NCBI GenBank assembly: GCA_044426085.1
Contig: JAWXUU010000002.1
Location: forward strand, 124,001-188,000
Length of the DNA stretch: 64,000 bases
Direction of reading: 5' to 3'
Source: JAWXUU01 sp044426085
GTDB lineage: Bacteria; Bacillota; Clostridia; Christensenellales; CAMQZB01
The position numbers and the translations under genes were made by a program. Below are positions 44,662 to 52,596 of the stretch, piece after piece (within the stretch, counting starts at the first letter, position 1; each line of letters opens with the position of its first letter). The notes below the pieces were generated by a model. The model ran no database searches. It was not told the DNA's origin and saw only the letters and a list, made by a program, of their open reading frames with translations.

Positions 44662-45135
44662 ATGACAGAATATACAGATAAAATCGCTACAAACATTGAA
44701 GCAAAAAACGAAAAGAAAGATAAAAAACCATCAAATAAAAAAACGGAGGTAGAAAATGAAAGAAAACGTAAAGCTCGAAAATTTAACAAAGTAAAGTCTG
44801 TGGAGCAAATGGTTTTTGCTAGAATTATCGCACAAAAATTAGGAATGAGAATTGCTGATGTAGTTCAAGTTATTGAAGAAGAGCAAAAACTTACTATGAA
44901 TTACGTTAGACAAGGCTACAAGGTCGTCAAGAAAAACTACCTTACAATTGATGCTAAAAACGTCAAAGGCAAAGATTGGTTTTGCCCTCTCAATGGAGTA
45001 ACATACAAACTTCCTGAGAGAATGCAAGTTTATGTGAGAGTTGGCAACGGCTTCAAAGATTATGTTTCAGGCAAGAAAACTCTACCTGAAAAAATGTGCC
45101 GTTTTGTTGACGAGCCATACATTTTACATGATTGA
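44662..45135 (+). CDS. HU-like DNA-binding domain protein
   Basis: 157 residues. Residues 1-45 are a Lys/Glu-rich disordered tail (KNEKKDKKPSNKKTEVENER). From about 48 comes an HU/IHF-like domain: VEQMVFARIIAQKLGMRIADVVQVIEEEQ, then a beta arm region with the NGVTYKLPERMQVYVRVGNGFKDYV pattern of the HU fold end. Probably bends or packages DNA, perhaps during recombination of the island. AGGAGG before the ATG. Confidence 0.65.
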   Translation: MTEYTDKIATNIEAKNEKKDKKPSNKKTEVENERKRKARKFNKVKSVEQMVFARIIAQKLGMRIADVVQVIEEEQKLTMNYVRQGYKVVKKNYLTIDAKNVKGKDWFCPLNGVTYKLPERMQVYVRVGNGFKDYVSGKKTLPEKMCRFVDEPYILHD

Positions 45136-45140
45136 AGTAA

Positions 45141-45180
45141 AAATAAGCAACCAAACATATGTTATGGTAGCTTATTTTTT
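45141..45180. terminator. Bidirectional terminator between convergent island genes
   Basis: AAAAATAAGC / GCTTATTTTT arms with a run of eight T on the plus strand. Confidence 0.75.
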
Positions 45181-46373
45181 TTATGCTCTTTAACAAAACT
45201 ACATAGAATTTCATCTTTATCTGCACGATTTTTAGTTGCTTCATACTGCTTTTTTTCTTCTCCTGAAGCATGCTGATTAAATATATTTTCATAATTTTCA
45301 CGCTTTCTCTTTAATCTCTTCTTTTGTCTTATCCTGTAGTCCTTTATAAATTTTCGAATATCCCCCTCACCCTTAAACAATGGAACATTGCGTTTATAAG
45401 CTTGGAGATTTATTAATTTTACAAAATTTTGAGAATCAAATTTTTTAGCCTTTTTTGAATGTTGACCAAGATAGCTATCTACATCACTTATATCACTAGG
45501 CAAAAACACATCTTCAATAAACATATGTGACACTTGACGAATTCGTGACATGAGAGTTTTTTCACTATAATTTTTATAATAATCATCTGTTTCTTTCATC
45601 CAGCTAATACAATCCTTTAAAAAATAGCGTTGTCTAGTAGTGTAGCCAAAATACTCACCATCTTCTTGCAATTTATCAAACAACTCAATAGGTGAGCACT
45701 TAATATCTGCCGTCTTATAATGGTCATTTTTTTTAATAAGGTGCCAAGTTTTAACAGTACATCCATATATATACATGTATGCAATAATTATGTGATCAAT
45801 CCACCATACACTATCAGGCAAAAATGTAACAAATGCCATGATATAGTCGCGATTAGTAATAATAGGACTACCGTACCCTTCCATCAAACCTCTTATAGTG
45901 TTTCTTTGCACTTTCTCATAGTTAGCTTTAGTCATATAGGAACAATTTATGCGTTCCTCCATCATCTTCCATATTGCAGATGTACGCAATTTATCAAACA
46001 GTTGATTTTCAGTTACTCCATCGGGATAAATGATGACTTCCTCGTAAGAAAATGATTCCTCCTCATAATTTGGTTCACTAAAATAATCATTAAATGCAAA
46101 ATTGTAATCGTCACGTACTGGGAATTTTTTAGAATATTCATCTTCAAGGTCATCTATGTATCCGAGAATTCCCAATATGACTTTTGAAGATACAGGATAC
46201 TCCATATTGTTATTATTTACAGCTTTACTTATGTTTCTTGGATTAGCCTTCACTCTATTAATAATCTTTGCTTTTTCAATTATTTTTTCTGCATCCTTTC
46301 CAAATTGTTTTTCATATATCGTTATATCTTCAGGTTTTTCAGAAAAATTTATCAATGCTTCAACGTAAGTCAT
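45162..46373 (-). CDS. Hypothetical island protein
   Basis: 403 residues from the ATG at 46373 (GGAGGGAGTT before it). No recognised domain. The N-terminal part is helical and charged; a central hydrophobic patch (DSVWWIDHIIIAYMYIYG, about 195) is surrounded by aromatic residues; the C-terminus is very basic and helical (RIRQKKRLKRKRENYENIF). It is the only island gene besides the lipoprotein on the minus strand, divergent from the DUF927 gene. Could be a replication or DNA-binding accessory; not assigned. Confidence 0.65.
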   Translation of the reverse strand: MTYVEALINFSEKPEDITIYEKQFGKDAEKIIEKAKIINRVKANPRNISKAVNNNNMEYPVSSKVILGILGYIDDLEDEYSKKFPVRDDYNFAFNDYFSEPNYEEESFSYEEVIIYPDGVTENQLFDKLRTSAIWKMMEERINCSYMTKANYEKVQRNTIRGLMEGYGSPIITNRDYIMAFVTFLPDSVWWIDHIIIAYMYIYGCTVKTWHLIKKNDHYKTADIKCSPIELFDKLQEDGEYFGYTTRQRYFLKDCISWMKETDDYYKNYSEKTLMSRIRQVSHMFIEDVFLPSDISDVDSYLGQHSKKAKKFDSQNFVKLINLQAYKRNVPLFKGEGDIRKFIKDYRIRQKKRLKRKRENYENIFNQHASGEEKKQYEATKNRADKDEILCSFVKEHKKNKLP

Positions 46374-46637
46374 AACTCCCTCCATCAGTAGTGATACCAG
46401 TACTTATTATAACACACTATGGATAATAGTGTACATTTATTACATATCAAGTACCACCAACTTTGATATTTATTTTTTTCTTGATGTCTGTTATACTGTT
46501 TCCACAAATCATGTATGTCATCGGTTATGATGCTATGCATTAAGCCAGAAATGATAAAAGGAGGTGTCAAAAATAGAACAACAACAATCGAAACAAAAGC
46601 CATACATGCACTTGAATAAAAAAATGGAGGTATTATT
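46374..46637. other. Divergent promoter region before the DUF927 gene
   Basis: 264 bp without a credible gene. Near 46556-46563 an AAAAGGAGG ribosome site precedes a 26-codon frame that would need GTG or ATA as start and overlaps the DUF927 start (46638), a possible coupled leader peptide, low confidence. Confidence 0.4.
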
Positions 46638-48257
46638 ATGTTAATACCAAATAATGAAAAAACTTCAATGCGTTATGAAAAAAAGAATTGTTTCATTGAT
46701 AACGTTTGTGGCTATTTCGAAGTCATTGAAGTGGTGAAATCACTGGAAAACAAAAATTCTGAAAACAAAATCAAAATCTATTGCAATGATACTGGCGATA
46801 AGAAAACAATCACAATCAATGCAAGCGATACAATATCTGCTCTCAACCTTGCGGCAAAGCTTACAACTTTTGGGGTACGCGTTCCTTATACGGGATGTCA
46901 CGAATTGCATTTCCTAATAAACCAACAAATTGCAGATTGCCACGCTAACAATAAGTTTTCATACACACATAGTACACTTGGATGGTATCAGTATGAAAAT
47001 AAGCAAGTATTCTTGCTTGATAAAATGTATGGTGCAGACATCAACACTAAATATGTTAATGAAAATTTTTGTTTTAGTCAAGGAAGCCGCGATGCGTTCA
47101 TGGAGTTTCTAGATACGGAGGTTTTTCCTTATCCAAATTTGACTCTGGGATTTATTATAGGTCATGCCAGTGTTTTAACTTCTCTACTCAAAGACAGTTT
47201 TGATATGGGCACCACAATAGTCAATATTAGCGGTCAGTCATCAACTGGAAAATCAACTATTCAACGAATAATGGTAAGCCCCTTTGGCTGTCCCGATTCA
47301 GACAAAAGACAACTAATAAAAGTTGCAAACATAACAGATAAAGCCGTTGTTGCAACCTTGAATGGAAAAAACGGTGTACCTATGGTTTTTGACGACATAA
47401 CTGCAAATTCGAGTTTGAAGCTTAGTGATATTGTATATGCATTATCTATGTGTGCACCAAGACAAGGATGTAATAAAGACCGAACACTTGATGATGTGAA
47501 TGAAACTTGGAGTGGCTTAGTGGTTATGTCAAGCGAATATCCAATTTTACAAAATATAACAAACAGTCAGGGAGCTTGTGCACGAGTTATTACGTTAAAT
47601 GATGTCCCATGGACACCTGATGCTGACAGTAGTGATAGGATAAGAGCAACATTGATTGATACATACGGTCACACTGGCAGCGAATTTGTTAAAGCAGTTA
47701 TGAAAATACCAATTCTAACTCTGGAAACCAAGTTTAAAGAAAATCAAACGAAAATCTTGAACTGTATCAAGGTGCAAGACTCATTGACTCAGCGTATTTC
47801 AAAAAACTATGCTGCTATAGTTCTCACCGCACAAATCATGAAAGAGTCAGGAATATATAATATGGATTCTGTTGATTTGACAGAAATGATTAATACAATG
47901 CTAGACTGCGAATCAGAATCACAAAGCATGCGAGACATTTCAAGTTCGGTACTACAACTTATAAAAGGCTTATACAATAAGTACAATTATCAAAATGAAG
48001 GAACCTCAATGCAATTTTGCCAACGTTATGTAGAGGACAAATCTATTTTTTGTATTGAAAAAAGTTATTTCATGACCTTTTTGCGACAAAATGGCTATGA
48101 AAACTACAGTCAAATCAAAAATATTTTAATGGAAAAGAGATATATGTACACAAATTCCGATGGACGTGAATATAAAATTGGCAAAAAAAGATATGTCGCA
48201 ATTCACACATCTGTCATAGAAAATTCTAGTGTAGCCACTATTGAATACATGAGGTAG
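46638..48257 (+). CDS. DUF927 domain ATPase (putative replicative helicase, SCC Cch2-like)
   Basis: 539 residues. Walker A GQSSTGKST at 199-207 and Walker B GVPMVFDDI at 246-253, followed by LSDIVYALSMCAPRQGC, SGLVVMSSEYPIL and RVITLNDVPWT, the pattern of DUF927 proteins of mobile elements. N-terminal residues 1-180 form a mixed domain. In staphylococcal SCC elements a DUF927 protein (Cch2) next to the ccr recombinases is a self-loading helicase. TGGAGG before the ATG. The recombinase genes follow within 170 bp. Confidence 0.85.
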   Translation: MLIPNNEKTSMRYEKKNCFIDNVCGYFEVIEVVKSLENKNSENKIKIYCNDTGDKKTITINASDTISALNLAAKLTTFGVRVPYTGCHELHFLINQQIADCHANNKFSYTHSTLGWYQYENKQVFLLDKMYGADINTKYVNENFCFSQGSRDAFMEFLDTEVFPYPNLTLGFIIGHASVLTSLLKDSFDMGTTIVNISGQSSTGKSTIQRIMVSPFGCPDSDKRQLIKVANITDKAVVATLNGKNGVPMVFDDITANSSLKLSDIVYALSMCAPRQGCNKDRTLDDVNETWSGLVVMSSEYPILQNITNSQGACARVITLNDVPWTPDADSSDRIRATLIDTYGHTGSEFVKAVMKIPILTLETKFKENQTKILNCIKVQDSLTQRISKNYAAIVLTAQIMKESGIYNMDSVDLTEMINTMLDCESESQSMRDISSSVLQLIKGLYNKYNYQNEGTSMQFCQRYVEDKSIFCIEKSYFMTFLRQNGYENYSQIKNILMEKRYMYTNSDGREYKIGKKRYVAIHTSVIENSSVATIEYMR

Positions 48258-48261
48258 CACT

Positions 48262-48438
48262 ATGAATAACAATAAAAAGACGTATACTATCGACAGAAGT
48301 ACTCTCTATGCTGCAAAAGGGAATCAGTTGAATGAAATTGTTCTTCTCAACATCCCCAAAGATACAGATTGCTATATTGAAAGCCTTATCATTGATATGC
48401 TTGAGATTGAAAAGGAGGTTGCAAATGAGGCAAGCTAA
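48262..48438 (+). CDS. Small hypothetical protein upstream of recombinase 1
   Basis: 58 codons, ATG after GAGGTAG, stop at 48436-48438. Contains KKTYTIDRSTLYAAKGNQLN and ends in an acidic helix (LIIDMLEIEKEVANE). It starts 4 bp after the DUF927 stop and overlaps the recombinase start by 14 bp, and its end supplies the AAAGGAGGT ribosome site of that gene. The close coupling suggests a real gene; no family recognised. Confidence 0.65.
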   Translation: MNNNKKTYTIDRSTLYAAKGNQLNEIVLLNIPKDTDCYIESLIIDMLEIEKEVANEAS

Positions 48439-49969
48439 AGACTTTGAAATCAAAGAATTTATCAGACTAAAGGCAAAGAGAAAGTTGAACACATTGAGAG
48501 TTGCAATATATGCTCGCAAAAGCTCGGAAGATGTGTCTGGCATGTCAATTCCTACGCAGATAAAAAATTGCCAAGACTACGTTAATGACAACTCTGATCA
48601 CTTGGAACTTAAAGGAGTATTCAGCGATGAAAATGCATCGGGTATGTTTATTGATGGCAGAGACGACTTCAAAAAAATGATTAAGCTCGTTGAAGACAAG
48701 GATATTGATGCCGTGCTTGTTTTAAGGTTTGATAGATTTAGCAGAAGCACTCACGATATGACAAACCTATGTGCTAAGTTGAAATATTACGACTGCTTAC
48801 TAGTAGCGGGAGATGATATAGGAGATAACACTCCAGTAGGAGAATTTGCACGAAATGTTTTGTGGTCAACAAACCAACTCACTGCTAGAACTGCTGCAAG
48901 TTCATCAATGAAAAGTTTAATAAACACTGCAAGTCAAGGAAAATCTGCAGGTGGCATTGCCCCATATGGATATCAGTTAGTAAACCAACAATTCATGATC
49001 ATGGAAAGCGAGAGATTAGCTGTAGAATTGCTCTTCACTACTATAGCTCAAGGCGGTAGTTACCTTGATGTAATAAAAGCCTACGAATCACTTGGCATAA
49101 GGACACGAAAAGGAAACGTCTTCTCATACTCAACATTAAATGCAATGTTAAAAAATGAGAAATACTATGGAACATACATCTATAATCGAGAGAATGGAAA
49201 AAAGAAGAAGAATCGAGTGCTTATTGAAAAGTTTGAAGAAGTTCATAATGAATCCACCGTGATACAGCCAATAATAACAAAAGAGCTGTTCGATAATGCA
49301 AACTCTGTAATGAAATCCAAGCAAACTTTTAAATCTGTTAATTATCCAAAGCATGCATATCTGCTTAGTGGCATAATCACTTGTATGTCTTGTGGTAAAA
49401 AAATGTGTGGCACAAGTGCAAAAAGTGGTGGAAATAAGAATTTGCTACGAACTTATGGTTGCAATAACCATCGTGCAAGACATGGCAGCACATGTAGAAC
49501 TAAAAATATAAACGCTGACTATCTTGAAAATGCAGCTAAAGAGATTATCTTTCAGTCTATATCTCAATCTTTCAGTCAAGGAAATTTGAAAAAAACAGTG
49601 TTTGATATTCTTATCAAAAAGGAAGAAGCAACCAAAAAGCACCTAGAACAACTTCTGTTATCATCTCAGCAAAAAAGCGATTCACTTGTAACAATGATTA
49701 TCAATACAAATGATGCTCTCCTGAAGAAAAAGTATGAAGATACACTAACTTCGATTTTGCAGCTAGAAGGCATACAAAAAAACAAGAAACTTGATGTTGA
49801 CCAAAAAATTGCTAAATATACAGCAATGAAAACCGATAAACTTTCAATTGCTACCTTGTCAAAAGATACTCTTTTCTCAGACTATGACACATCAAAAAAA
49901 CTGATGCGACTTTTCATAGAAGAGATACAAGTAACAAATTCTAATGTTAAATTCATATTCAAAAATTAA
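48425..49969 (+). CDS. Large serine recombinase 1 (CcrA-like position)
   Basis: 514 residues from the ATG at 48425 preceded by AAAGGAGGT. Catalytic domain: YARKSSE with Ser 33, DRFSRSTHDMTNL, and the ARTAASS helix region; then the Recombinase domain (GGIAPYGYQLV, FSYSTLNAMLKNEKYYGTYIYNR), a zinc ribbon (ITCMSCGKKMCG ... CRTKN, near 325-370) and a C-terminal coiled coil (about 400-480). Cuts and joins DNA at att sites to integrate or excise the island. Paired with recombinase 2 as ccrA/ccrB are in SCC. Confidence 0.93.
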   Translation: MRQAKDFEIKEFIRLKAKRKLNTLRVAIYARKSSEDVSGMSIPTQIKNCQDYVNDNSDHLELKGVFSDENASGMFIDGRDDFKKMIKLVEDKDIDAVLVLRFDRFSRSTHDMTNLCAKLKYYDCLLVAGDDIGDNTPVGEFARNVLWSTNQLTARTAASSSMKSLINTASQGKSAGGIAPYGYQLVNQQFMIMESERLAVELLFTTIAQGGSYLDVIKAYESLGIRTRKGNVFSYSTLNAMLKNEKYYGTYIYNRENGKKKKNRVLIEKFEEVHNESTVIQPIITKELFDNANSVMKSKQTFKSVNYPKHAYLLSGIITCMSCGKKMCGTSAKSGGNKNLLRTYGCNNHRARHGSTCRTKNINADYLENAAKEIIFQSISQSFSQGNLKKTVFDILIKKEEATKKHLEQLLLSSQQKSDSLVTMIINTNDALLKKKYEDTLTSILQLEGIQKNKKLDVDQKIAKYTAMKTDKLSIATLSKDTLFSDYDTSKKLMRLFIEEIQVTNSNVKFIFKN

Positions 49970-50040
49970 ATCACCTCACAGGAAAAACTAAAAATATTAT
50001 AAAAATTAAAAAAAGAGATAAAAGAGATAAAATATTATAA

Positions 50041-50126
50041 AAATTGAAAAAATGAAAATTGAAAAAAATGAAAATTGAAAAAAATGAAAATTGAAAAAAA
50101 TGAAAATTGAAAAAAATGAAAATTAA
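50041..50126. repeat. A-rich tandem repeat, 16-bp unit
   Basis: About five head-to-tail copies of AAAAAAATGAAAATTG, the first with six A. Located between the two recombinase genes. Confidence 0.85.
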
Positions 50127-50174
50127 AAAACATAACGAAGAAAATTATTAATAAAAATTATTTAAAATATAAGA

Positions 50175-50234
50175 TACCTCTTCATCGCTCATGAAATGTC
50201 CATATGAGTTTTGCGATATTTCATCAAAGAGGTA
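50175..50234 (+). other. Nested inverted repeats, possible pseudoknot RNA or protein site
   Basis: Outer arms TACCTCTT (50175-50182) and AAGAGGTA (50227-50234) enclose two crossing pairs: ATCGC (50184-50188) with GCGAT (50213-50217), and ATGAAAT (50191-50197) with ATTTCAT (50218-50224). The pairs are mutually exclusive unless a pseudoknot forms. Confidence 0.55.
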
Positions 50235-50237
50235 AAG

Positions 50238-50320
50238 TGAAAAATAAAAACTGAAAATAAAAACTGAAAAATAAAAACTGAAAAATAAAAACTGAAAAAT
50301 AAAAACTGAAAAATAAAAAC
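50238..50320. repeat. A-rich tandem repeat, 14-bp unit
   Basis: About six copies of AAAAATAAAAACTG following the nested inverted repeats and preceding recombinase 2. Confidence 0.85.
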
Positions 50321-50351
50321 CTGTGAAAACAAAAAATATATTATAAATATG

Positions 50352-50388
50352 AAAGACTCTCTCCTAATATCACTTGGAGAGAGTCTTT
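50352..50388 (+). terminator. Terminator/attenuator hairpin before recombinase 2
   Basis: Perfect 13-bp arms AAAGACTCTCTCC / GGAGAGAGTCTTT, 11-nt loop, then TTATTATTC, ending 13 bp before the ribosome site of recombinase 2. It may separate expression of the two recombinases. Confidence 0.7.
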
Positions 50389-50411
50389 TATTATTCAAAT
50401 GGAGGTTAGAA

Positions 50412-52025
50412 ATGAAAACAAGAAAAGCAGTCACATACGCAAGATACAGCTCTGACAAGCAGCAAGAATCAAGTATAATAGTTCAACTGAGAGAAATTCA
50501 CAAATATGCAAAAGAAAATGGATTTGAAATCATTGAAGATTATGTAGATGAAGCACAATCAGGAACTACCGCTAACAGGACAGATTTTCAGCGTATGATA
50601 CGGAAATCAAGCGAGGGAGAATTTAATTTTATAATTGTACACCGAATGGATAGATGGGCACGAAATGTAGAAGATGCTATGCATTACAAAAGATTATTGA
50701 ACGAATTTGGTGTTACTGTTATCAGCGTTATTGAGGACTTTGAAGACAGTCCTGAAGGTGATTTCTTTAGCTTAATATCAATGGGAATGGCAGAGCTTTA
50801 TTCCAAAAGACTAGCACGTGAATGTGTCAATGGACAACTTTTGAATGCACGGATGGGAAATGCACACGGAGGTACTGTCCCACTAGGTTATAGCGTTAAA
50901 AACAAAAAGTATGTTTTGAATAAGAAAGAAGCTGAGGTAGTACGATATATTTTCGATATGGTAGCAGATGGGAAATCCTATAGTTTTATACGTAATACAC
51001 TTAATAGTCAAGGATATACATACCGAGGTAAACCATTCACAATACATTTTCATGAAATGTTAAAAAACAGGAAATATATTGGAGAATATGTCTATAACAG
51101 AAGTTCAAAAAGAAAACAAGATGGCAGCAGGAACAATCATTCCGATAAAGCAGAAAGCGAAATAATACGTATTCCTGATGGCATGCCACGTATCGTAACT
51201 AACGAAGTGTTCGATAAAGTTCAAGAAATCATGAAAGAACGTGAGTATAAAAAGGGACGAATGAATCAGCGAGGAAAAAATCTACTCTCAGGGTTGCTAG
51301 TATGCAAAAACTGTGGGACAGCATATTCTGGTGGATATAGGGCTGAAAGATGCGGTCAAAACTTAGTTAATAGGTATTATTGCAACTCCAAAAAAGATGT
51401 CACAAAATGCAAGAACAAGCCCGTTGAGGTGTGCAAGCTAGATGCATATATCTATGAGCTTATCATGCAAGTGTTTTTACTTGAAGCAAATGCTGTTACC
51501 CTTATCAATATCATAAAGAAAGCTATGGATAACAATCACGATAAACGTATTAGCATGGTAAGAAAACTCAATAAAAAAATATATGATATGGAAAATAATA
51601 TTACAGAAATGCAAGAAACGAAAGAACGAAGTATATCTACACGTTCAAAGCAATTGATTGGAGATGCTATTGATGGAAGCACCAAGGAACTCAGTGCACT
51701 TCAAACCGAAATTGATAAACTCTATACTGCTGATGAATATATAATCAGCTTGTACATTACAAGAATAAGAAACCACATGAGACAAAAATCAGATGTATTG
51801 AGGTATCGTGAAAAAGAAAGCATGAAAGATACACTTAGAAGTATAGTTGAAAAAATAGCTGTTTCCAACACAACTATAGAAACAACTATCAAACTGAACT
51901 TTTATGTTCCCGATTACCCAATAGGGTTATACATAACAGTGATTGAAGAACGAGATAACATTGCACTCTTGAAGTATCAAGATAAAAGACGCCTTAGCCT
52001 TGAAAATGTTGTGTTGAGATTTTAG
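50412..52025 (+). CDS. Large serine recombinase 2 (CcrB-like position)
   Basis: 537 residues; start at 50412 after TGGAGGT, an upstream in-frame ATG at 50349 falls in the hairpin. Catalytic domain with YARYSSDKQ (Ser 13), HRMDRWARN, and the AELYSKRLARE helix; Recombinase domain (GGTVPLGYSVKN, YTYRGKPFTIHFHEMLKNRKY); zinc ribbon LLVCKNCGTAYSG ... YYCNSKKDVTKCKN (about 295-340); long C-terminal coiled coil (380-500). Differs clearly from recombinase 1, so this is a pair rather than a recent duplication. Confidence 0.93.
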   Translation: MKTRKAVTYARYSSDKQQESSIIVQLREIHKYAKENGFEIIEDYVDEAQSGTTANRTDFQRMIRKSSEGEFNFIIVHRMDRWARNVEDAMHYKRLLNEFGVTVISVIEDFEDSPEGDFFSLISMGMAELYSKRLARECVNGQLLNARMGNAHGGTVPLGYSVKNKKYVLNKKEAEVVRYIFDMVADGKSYSFIRNTLNSQGYTYRGKPFTIHFHEMLKNRKYIGEYVYNRSSKRKQDGSRNNHSDKAESEIIRIPDGMPRIVTNEVFDKVQEIMKEREYKKGRMNQRGKNLLSGLLVCKNCGTAYSGGYRAERCGQNLVNRYYCNSKKDVTKCKNKPVEVCKLDAYIYELIMQVFLLEANAVTLINIIKKAMDNNHDKRISMVRKLNKKIYDMENNITEMQETKERSISTRSKQLIGDAIDGSTKELSALQTEIDKLYTADEYIISLYITRIRNHMRQKSDVLRYREKESMKDTLRSIVEKIAVSNTTIETTIKLNFYVPDYPIGLYITVIEERDNIALLKYQDKRRLSLENVVLRF

Positions 52026-52282
52026 TGTAGCACCAGACATTTTTGTGTATCACAAACACTATCAAGCAAGCGATAGGTGATTCTTTGATTAGATAGTTAC
52101 ATATACAAAAACTATAATAAGTACTAAATATATAAAAAATTATAGACAGGGGTACAATTTTATAACCAAATCCGATCTAGAAAATTGGGACTAAAATAGA
52201 ACAAAAACGCTGTATTTACACCAAAATATCACGAAAATGTATACTGTATTACCCTACTGACATGACCCCCCTACAGCTTCCA
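52026..52282. other. Right end of the island, non-coding
   Basis: AT-rich DNA after recombinase 2. No gene or clear terminator seen. The last bases lead into the first copy of the tmRNA-end repeat. Confidence 0.45.
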
Positions 52283-52375
52283 CCATCTCCACCAATAAAG
52301 ACTTAGATACATGTTATCTAGGTCTTTTTTACTATTGTTAAATACTTAGGGAATTGAACACCAAGGGGGCAAAAT
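52283..52375. repeat. Right boundary repeat, copy 1
   Basis: 93 bp identical to 52466-52558. It starts with CCATCTCCACCAA (tmRNA 3' end) and then holds a terminator (AAGACTTAGATACA / TGTTATCTAGGTCTT with T-run) that is probably the original ssrA terminator, now displaced from the gene by the island. Confidence 0.85.
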
Positions 52376-52465
52376 GCGTTTAAAAAAGTTGCCAGTGGCA
52401 AGTTTTTAGCATTTTTGGCAAGCACGAATGTGCGTAGCCGCAGATTGCGAAGCAAGCTGCTTACT
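52376..52465. other. 90-bp segment between the two boundary repeats
   Basis: Contains short inverted motifs (TTGCCAGTGGCAA) and ends in GCAAGCTGCTTACT before the second tmRNA-end copy. Could be the end of a second, deleted element. Confidence 0.5.
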
Positions 52466-52558
52466 CCATCTCCACCAATAAAGACTTAGATACATGTTAT
52501 CTAGGTCTTTTTTACTATTGTTAAATACTTAGGGAATTGAACACCAAGGGGGCAAAAT
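52466..52558. repeat. Right boundary repeat, copy 2 (attR with ssrA terminator)
   Basis: Second perfect copy of the 93-bp repeat. Here the match to the ssrA 3' end extends two more bases to CTCCATCTCCACCAA (52464-52478), so this is the better candidate for the true chromosomal right junction. Confidence 0.8.
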
Positions 52559-52568
52559 TGCGACAAAA

Positions 52569-52592
52569 AACGCAGTTATTTCTAACTGCGTT
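52569..52592 (-). terminator. Terminator of ribU
   Basis: AACGCAGTTA / TAACTGCGTT arms, 4-nt loop, followed by TTTTTT on the minus strand. Confidence 0.88.
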
Positions 52593-52596
52593 GGAG

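Noticed and set aside
46385..46603. 72-codon minus-strand frame upstream of the 403-residue protein
   Set aside because: It covers the divergent promoter region of two well-supported genes, and its composition is not protein-like.
50041..50320. Repeats between the recombinases as a CRISPR array
   Set aside because: Units are only 14-16 bp, directly adjacent with no unique spacers, and no cas genes are present.
52283..52478. ACCA-ending repeats as tRNA genes or a second tmRNA
   Set aside because: Only the last 13-15 bases of the tmRNA end are present; no acceptor, T-arm or anticodon arm precedes them.
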